Below, piece by piece: positions 57,539 to 64,000 of a stretch of 64,000 bases of DNA (positions are counted from its first letter, which is position 1; every line of letters begins with the position of its first letter). The position numbers and the translations under genes are program-made. The DNA comes from Takakia lepidozioides. Taxonomy: Eukaryota > Streptophyta > Takakiopsida > Takakiales > Takakiaceae. The notes beneath the pieces are model-generated. The model worked only from the letters and a program-made list of their open reading frames with translations, was not told the DNA's origin and made no database searches. Where the stretch lies: contig CM060732.1 in NCBI GenBank assembly GCA_030704615.1, positions 74,009,053 through 74,073,052 on the forward strand, written 5' to 3'.

Positions 57539-59133
57539 TGTCGCACACCTCAGTTCGGTAAACTCCCCTTCAAGTCATAGTTACTCGCTTTGATGCGCGC
57601 GCCTGACTCCCAACCTGGCCGCCGGGCCAACTTGGAGTTTCGGCTGCTCACCGGGACATAACGGTCCCCCTTCCGCTTCCTCTAAACCCTCCACCTATTT
57701 GGGACTAGGAGAATTCCCTTTGGTAGATGGCAGTCCGGAACAGCTCCCCACTCTTTGGTCGCTTTCCGGCTCGCTCGCTTACTCACTAGTTTTTGGTCAC
57801 CAACGGGCTTGCACCGTTCTCGGGGTTACTACTCCCTATATATACTTCTGTAGCTGTCCGCGGGGGTTTCATAACCAGCCATGCCATTTTATGGCGAACC
57901 ACCACGAAAACCCTCGACTCCCGGTGGTGAGTCGCGGTGAGTCTTGGCCCACTCACCGCGGCCCCAATGGACCGTGATGAGTCCCAAGACTCCCCACGAC
58001 TCCCACCTCGAGGTCTCCACCCCATGGTGAGTCCTATGCCACCCCCACTAAGTCCCACTAAGCTACCACCACCCCTTGTGGAGCCACCTCCACCGCAACC
58101 CGGTGTGCGGGGCTCCACCTAGTGAGCGCCTCCGCCTCCTTGAGTGCCTTGGGCACTCAAGGGTGCTTCAGCCCCCCATACCTATCGCTGCCGCTGCCCC
58201 CACCACAGGGGCAGCCCCTCATGTGTCCCGACCCCCTGCCCTCAAGGCAAAGGGCCGCGACACACACCCCTACCAACAGGGAGTCGATGTCCTCATCGAC
58301 TTGTCCATTTTGTAGAAACGAACATCCAAGTTGTGGCGTCCCACATCAAGGAGTTTGTTTCCGTACCATGGCGTCCCATGGCAAAGAACCAAACCCCACA
58401 CTTGACTCACTCTCCACTAGCTAGTTCGGCCGACTTCCTCCAAGTCCCGGCCAAGGGTGGAGCCTCTCCAGCTCCTCCCAGTGCACTCTTCTTGGCCTAC
58501 TTCAAGGCCAAGGAACGATCCTCCCCGAGGATCGAATCGCCTTACTGCAACAACATTGCTTGCGATCGCTCATGATGCCGCTTTTGGCATCACCTTGAGC
58601 AAGGGTTCACCTGGAACCCTCTTTGACTAGGAAGATAACCTTGAACCAACCGTGCGCCCCAATCACTACAATTGGGTCCGCCTTGGAATGCTGGCCTGAG
58701 GTACGGGAACACGCCGAAGCCGCACTACGACTTCGTCCCGAGGCTACACGATTATAGTACGTGAACGGAAGCACGTAGCTTCCGCGTTAGCCCGCACTAC
58801 AAGGCAACCCCCTCGGTAGCGCAGTTATAGTACGCGCACGCGCCAGGTGCGCACTAGCACTTGAACTCCCAAATAAGGCGCAAGTTTCCTTGCCCCTTGG
58901 ATGGGAGTCACCCGATTTCGGCACTGCGCAAACACACGATTAACCCAATTTACCTCTCCCACTTTTGTAAGCTAGCATGCATTCTACACACCAGCCAACC
59001 ACACCATGCATCACCATTCCAAACACAATAGGACGCACAATATTTGGAACCCATTTCCTTTATCACAAATTTTTGTACAATACAAGTTTTTGCAATCGGA
59101 TTCCTGAGCTAGCTAAACCGGGCTAAGCATGCA
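57539..59133 (-). repeat. 3' LTR of chromovirus 2
   Basis: About 1,595 bases. On the plus strand it starts TGTCGCACACC and ends AAGCATGCA next to the polypurine tract complement TTTCCTCCCCCAC (59,134-59,146). The first ~230 bases equal 63,772-64,000 almost exactly. Confidence 0.9.
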
Positions 59134-60453
59134 TTTCCTCCCCCACGCTCCAAGGTTGATGTCCCCATCAACGCTTCTTCCGCTTTTGAGGTCGCCCTTC
59201 GAACGCTGCAACTGCCTCGGATGCGTTTCCCATTTTTCTGAGGCACGCACCCAAGATGCCTCCACAAGATGATAGCCCTTCCATTTGACGAGATACTCCG
59301 TTTCTCGGTTCTTGAACCTCCTCGACTTAAGTATTGCCTCCACCTCGTACTCAGGTTCATTTTCATGATCCAACAGCATAGGTGGGGACGCAACACTTGC
59401 TGCCGATTCGGACGTGCTTCATCTTTGAAAGTAAGGCTTCAAAAGGGAGACATGGAATACTGGGTGCACCTTGCTGTTTGCTGGCAGCTCCAATTCATAC
59501 ACATCCTCATTCATAACCCTCCGAATGCGAAAGGGACCCGCATACGGAGGTACGAACTTCGGACTCATTTCCGGAGGTAGTCGAAAATTCTTGATGTTCA
59601 ACCAGACTCTGTGCCTGCCTCAAACTTCACTTCCCTCCGCTTCCGATTCGCCTGCCTTTCATACCGTTTCCTAGCTTTGGCAATGTTGTACTTTGCGAGC
59701 TTCAACAAACGCTCGCGTTCTTCCAGTACCGCCGCTACTGCCGGTTCCTCAACGTCCTGGGCGGCCCAACTTGTCGGCACCAGAGGTGCTTTTCCATAGA
59801 CCAACACAAAAAAGGGGAAACTCCCGTCGCGGAGTGTTCTGTGTTATTATAACAGAACTCTGCCGCGTCTAAGTGTTCCATCCAGTCTGATTGGTCTGCC
59901 GACACGTAATTCCGCAAGAATTGCTTCACTACGGAATTCACTCTTTCCGTTTGGCCGTCCGTCGTAGGTCGGAAGGCGGTGCTCATCTTCAGCCTCGTCC
60001 CCATCTTCTTCCAAAGTGCTCTCCAAATTTACTCGTAAACTTTGGATCGCGGTCCGAGACAATATCCTTCGGGACTCCATGATGCTTTAAGACGGGCGAA
60101 GTAAAGTCGCCCTGTCTCCTGCGCGTTGCCGTCTCCTTGGTGGGGATGAAATGGGCCATTTTACTGAACCTATCTACCACCACCATGATTGCATCGAATC
60201 CTTTTGACAGCGGCATAGCAGTCATGAAATCCATCGAGACGCTTTCCCAAGTCCCCTCTGGAATCGGCAAGGGTTGTAACAGCCCCGCTTGCTTTTTGTA
60301 CTCGCTCCGGTTTTGTTGGCATGTGGTGCATGTCTTGACATACTCCTCTGCCTCCTCCCTCAGTTTGGGCCAGAAATACTCTTTCTTCAAGAGTGCCGCA
60401 GTGCGCTTGGCTCCACCGTGGCCCGCAAGCGGGCTATCATGGCATTCTCTCAA
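59113..60453 (-). pseudogene. Integrase and chromodomain of chromovirus 2
   Basis: Zinc region and core at 59,989-60,453: CHDSPLAGHGGAKRTAALLK, YVKTCTTCQQN, SMDFMTAMPLS and VDRFSKMAHFIPTKE. The C-terminal parts lie in three further frames: [55 protein letters not shown] with [20 protein letters not shown]. The chromodomain (59,113-59,379) reads EYEVEAILKSRRFKNRETEY, LVKWKGYHLVEASWV, and its stop lies ~20 bases inside the LTR. Frame changes break the polyprotein. Confidence 0.9.
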
Positions 60454-60457
60454 GAGA

Positions 60458-61585
60458 CTATCCTGATCCCTCCCTTTGGCACATAGAGACGTTTTGCTTA
60501 TACCGGAGCAGTCCGTTTTGCAAGTGGAACTGCGATTTAACCCCCATTCTCAAGTTCTGCATCACGCACTTTGCCAGCTCATCCTTCCGGCAAGCCTTCC
60601 GGATCTTCCTTTGGAGCGCCGTCTCGCCCTTGTACACCAACAAGAGCTGCTGCTTTCTACTTAAAGCATCGGCCACCACATTGTCCCGTCCCGGTTTGTA
60701 CTGGATATCCACGTCGAACACTGCCAAAGTATCTTGCCACCTAAGTTGTTTTGGGGACAACTTGGGCTGCGTGGCAAAATACTTCACCGTGACATTGTCC
60801 GTGAACACCTTCACTGGGTTGGAACCAACATAGTGGCGCCAGAGTTCAAGGCAATGCACCACCGCCTTCATCTCTTTTTCGTGCGTCGGCCACCGTCGCT
60901 CCACTTCATTCAGTTTCTTACTTTCGTAAGCCACTGGACGTCCATCTTGCATAAGTACACCCCCAATTGCGAAGTCCGATGCATCTGTATGAATCTCAAA
61001 CGGACGATCGAACTCCGGGATTTTAAGACTGGAGCTTCCGTCATCCGCTGCTTCAATTCAGCAAAAGCTTGGCCACAAAATGTTCCATACCCAGACTTTG
61101 GATTTACACAGAAGGTCCGACAGCGGCCCCGCGATCTTGGCGAAATTTCTCACATACTTCCGGTAATAGGAGGCGAGTCCTAGGAAGGATCGCACTCCCG
61201 GGACCGAAGTCGGAGGCTCCCAGTCCAAGATCGCCCTCACCTTTCTGTCATCCATTTTGATCCCATCCTGTGTAATCACGTGCCCCAAGAACTCCACTTT
61301 TGTGACCCCGAATTCGCACTTTGAAGCTTTGGCATACAGCTTCCCTTCTCGCAATTTTTGGAACACCCTTTTGAGGTGCTCCAGGTGCTCCTCCTTTGTT
61401 TTCGAGTACACCAAGATGTCGTCGATGTACACGATCACAAAGTCATCCAACCACTCCTGGAAAAGGCTGTTCATCAGCGTGCTAAATGTCGCTGGTGCAT
61501 TGGTGAGCCCAAAAGGCATCACCAAGAACTCATATGAACCATACCTTGTCCTGCACGCGGTCTTCTCCTCATCTCCTTCCGCCAC
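60458..61585 (-). pseudogene. Reverse transcriptase (C-terminal) and RNase H of chromovirus 2
   Basis: RT fingers/palm: [20 protein letters not shown] and [19 protein letters not shown] with an intact YIDD box, then [20 protein letters not shown]. After a frame change near 61,060, RNase H follows with MQDGRPVAYESKKLNEVERR, EMKAVVHCLELWRHY and FTDNVTVKYF. Confidence 0.9.
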
Positions 61586-62707
61586 CCGAATTTGTGATAG
61601 CCGGAGCGCAAGTCGATCCGGCTGAAATACTTCGCTCCTGCCAACCGATCGAAGAGGTCGTCGATCCTTGGCAAAGGGTACCGGTTTTTGATAGTCACCT
61701 TATTCAGAGCCCTGTAATCGACACACATCCGCAGCGTCCCATCCTTCTTGTCTGCAAATAGCACCGGGGCTCCGTAAGGTGACTTACTCGGCCGGATGTA
61801 CCCCTTTGACATTAGATCTTTGAGCTGAGTCTTCAGCTCGACCAACTCTTTGTGGCTCAACCGGTAGGGCGCCTTGGCAGGCGGTTCCGATCCCGGTATC
61901 ACCTCAATTTTGTGGTCAACTCCTCTTCGCGGTGGCAAGCCGCTTGGTAAATCCTCCGGCATCACATCCTGGTATTTCTCCAAAATCCCCTTGATCCAAT
62001 CTGGGCTCGGCTCCCCATCGCCTTCTCCTTTCACTTCTCTAATGTAAAGCAAAAACTGGGACTCGTGTGTCTCCTCCACGGCCCACTCCTTTGCTGATAG
62101 AAGGTTTATTCGCCCTCCCACGGATTTGGGCGTTTCCGACACTCGTAAAACCTCGCCACCATTCCCACATGGCAGCGTGACTACTCTCTTGCGGCCATCT
62201 ATGACCGCTCCGGATTTGCTCAAAAAGGTCATTCCCAAAATGAGATCCACTCCATCGATCTCGCAGATAGTGAAGTTCTCACGTCCCTCCCAACTCCCCA
62301 GTTGAAGAGGAACATCAAACGCCAACCTTGTCGCCAAACTGAGGTTCTCCTTTGGCAGAGCGCACCTCAATAGAGGCCCCCACGTCACTTGTCGGGAGTC
62401 CCAACTTTCGCGCCGCCGCCGGCGTCATGAAGGAGTGCGACGCTCCTGTGTCCACCAACAACGACACATTAGTTCCGGATATTATCCCATCCACGAACAA
62501 TAACTGACTCCCTTTTCGTAAGGCGCCAGTTTCCTGATACAACTCACAAGAAAATTTGCCTACCTTGCAAGTCCTGGCGACCACCGCTTCCACCAAGCGA
62601 CTGATGGTATCTTCCGACAGCTCCGTGGTCGCCCGAGTCATGTTCAATTGCCGGGGCTTCGTGCACTTCTTGGCCATGTGCCCGGGCTCCCCGCAATTGA
62701 AACACAC
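61519..62707 (-). pseudogene. Zinc knuckle, protease and RT N-terminus of chromovirus 2
   Basis: A CCHC knuckle CFNCGEPGHMAKKC near 62,665-62,707 is followed by an aspartic protease LLVDTGASHSFM. In the next frame come the ILGMTFL protease tail and the RT start ([30 protein letters not shown]). All catalytic motifs look intact, but frames change near 62,350 and 61,590. Confidence 0.9.
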
Positions 62708-63717
62708 TCCATCAAAGGTCGCCTTCTGTCCGCCATAAGTCGCTCCACCCGCTTTTCCTTTCGAAGCACCGGGTGCCGCCTTGACGTGTGAAGGACCTCC
62801 CTTCGATTTCCACGTGCCATTTTCGCCGCGTGGCCTATCCCACTTCTTTTCCGGTCGGAGGAGTCACCTTCCCGCCGGGTCTTCTTGTGGTTCAGCTCCG
62901 TACGGCCTTGTCTCTCACCCCTAGGGACATCGAGAAACATTCAGCCTCTCAATTGCCTCGTTCAAAGTCTTGGGTGGCTTCTCCTCCAACTTCCGCCTAG
63001 CCCATGGGGCCAGTCCCGCCACAAAGTTGAAGACCATTTCTGGTTCTGCCATGTCCGCGACTTCGAGCAACAGCACATTGAAAGCCTGGACATACCCCCG
63101 AATGTCATCTGTTTGCTTCAAATTCCTCATCTTGTCCCGGGCAAGCCAGGATGCGTTGAGGGGCACAAACTGTCTCTTCATCAATTCCTTGAACTCACTC
63201 CAGTTCAAGGTTTCCGGGCTTGGGCCTCGGTCGTGAAGGCGTTTCTGCCACCATTGTTGAGCATAGCCCCTCAAATAGGTGGGAGCCACTTCCACCCGAT
63301 CCTCGTCACTCAACTTGGCCGCCCGGAAGTACTGCTCTAGCTCCAGAGCCAGGTGTTGAGTGCCTTCCGGTTTCGAACGCCTCGAAGGTGCCGGGTTCCT
63401 TAGGCTTCACCTTAAACTTTGCCTTGGTGGAAGTGGCATTAGCCGCCTTCAACACGTCTTTCAACGTCCCGCCAAACTGCGCCAACAACCCTTCCCAAAA
63501 GGCTGCCGGCATGGGAGGCATCTCTTGGTTTGTCGGAGCTCTCAAAGATTCCTCGGGCTCCGACTCCTCGGATTCCTCCCGCTCTGAGCGGCCTCGTTTT
63601 GGAAACATTAATCGCTTCCTCAAACGGCCGCCTCGGTGACACGTCGCCCCCATCGGGCTCACCGGGATCATCATCTTTTGGGTCGTTCCGCTTTCGCTTT
63701 GGCTTGCCCGACCCCAT
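62644..63717 (-). pseudogene. gag of chromovirus 2
   Basis: ATG at 63,717 opens a basic/acidic N-terminus (GSGKPKRKRNDPKDDDPGEP). After a frame change near 63,600 comes AAFWEGLLAQFGGTLKDVLK. The capsid region is YLRGYAQQWWQKRL and WSEFKELMKRQFVPLNASWL, at 62,921-63,313. Another frame change leads into a basic region before the zinc knuckle. Confidence 0.85.
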
Positions 63718-63757
63718 GATGAGGCCAATCCCAAGGACGTTCGCGTACTGAACTCTA

Positions 63758-63769
63758 GCTCTGATACCA
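63758..63769 (-). other. Primer-binding site of chromovirus 2 (initiator Met tRNA type)
   Basis: On the minus strand TGGTATCAGAGC starts two bases after the 5' LTR end, complementary to the 3' end of plant initiator-methionine tRNA. Confidence 0.9.
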
Positions 63770-63771
63770 AG

Positions 63772-64000
63772 TGTCGCACACCTCAGTTCGGTAAACTCCC
63801 CTTCAAGTCATAGTTACTCGCTTTGATGCGCGCGCCTGACTCCCAACCTGGCCGCCGGGCCAACTTGGAGTTTCGGCTGCTCACCGGGACATAACGGTCC
63901 CCTTCCGCTTCCCTCTAAACCCTCCACCTATTTGGGACTAGGAGAATTCCCTTTGGTAGATGGCAGTCCGGAACAGCTCCCCACTCTTTGGTCGCTTTCC
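63772..64000 (-). repeat. 5' LTR of chromovirus 2 (partial)
   Basis: Begins TGTCGCACACC and matches 57,539-57,768 almost base for base (one extra C in a C-run and one in TTCC(C)TC are the visible differences). Cut by the window end. Confidence 0.92.

Larger units (their letters stand above)
57539..64000 (-). mobile_element. Ty3/gypsy chromovirus 2, truncated by the window end
   Basis: Minus-strand element. The sequence from 57,539 (TGTCGCACACC...) recurs at 63,772, marking the two LTRs. Between them in minus-strand order are the primer site, gag with zinc knuckle, protease, RT, RNase H, integrase and chromodomain. The start of the 5' LTR copy runs off the window. The two LTR copies are almost identical over the ~230 bases that can be compared, so insertion is much younger than chromovirus 1. 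Even so, the coding region contains multiple one-base frame changes. Confidence 0.95.

Noticed and set aside
58122-58575. Proline/serine-rich plus-strand ORFs
   Set aside because: They lie wholly in the GC-rich chromovirus LTR, overlap each other in all frames and show no conserved domain.

Overview
This window is nuclear DNA of a land plant. The evidence is a spliced bilin reductase gene of the HY2 type, a very long PPR protein ending in an RNA-editing DYW domain, organellar OSB-type motifs, plant chromoviruses, and MULE, CACTA and hAT transposons. The swollen PPR-DYW protein and the MULE/SWIM family suggest a fern, lycophyte or other seedless plant. That is inference; the sequence alone does not fix the species.

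Layout. 1-6,541: a degraded Ty3/gypsy fragment with a dUTPase-like domain beside reverse transcriptase, then several unrelated short repeat arrays and little coding sense. 6,547-24,245: a complete but decayed Ty3/gypsy chromovirus with two LTRs and a 5-bp target duplication (GTACC on both sides). Its chromodomain is split by an 11.5-kb nested insertion (11,474-22,970) flanked by a 12-bp direct repeat. The insertion is a Mutator-like element. It carries a minus-strand SWIM-type transposase and, divergently, a ten-exon plus-strand gene that combines a ParB/sulfiredoxin-like domain with a permuted (beta-class) DNA amino-methyltransferase domain. Two introns of that gene hold arrays of interrupted palindromes. 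This nested element is the most unusual object in the window.

24,250-34,000: a PPR pseudogene scrap, a decayed Myb/SANT-like gene, a minisatellite, and then what looks like the one intact housekeeping gene, an eight-exon HY2 (phytochromobilin synthase) gene at 27,784-32,373. 34,000-36,050: a second, broken copy of the SWIM transposase. 37,382-44,300 (minus strand): a PPR-DYW reading frame of more than 1,300 codons with ten near-identical 303-bp PLS units. Its first exon is continuous with an OSB-type PDF module, and that module is tandemly repeated upstream about every 580 bp.

44,493-45,641: a non-autonomous hAT element. 46,353-47,108: a LINE endonuclease remnant. 48,780-53,903: CACTA material, with a TNP2 transposase (minus), a divergent Ptta/TNPA-like gene (plus), an AGTGGT-rich subterminal region and one terminal inverted end. 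55,770-57,035 is an inverted copy of 32,655-33,990. 57,539 to the window end: a second chromovirus on the minus strand, with LTR, polypurine tract, initiator-Met-tRNA primer site and chromodomain, running off the window.

How the parts relate: HY2 would supply the phytochrome chromophore in plastids, and PPR-DYW and OSB proteins act on organellar RNA and DNA. Almost everything else is mobile DNA at different stages of decay. The nesting gives a clear order: the chromovirus inserted first and the methyltransferase-bearing MULE landed in it later.
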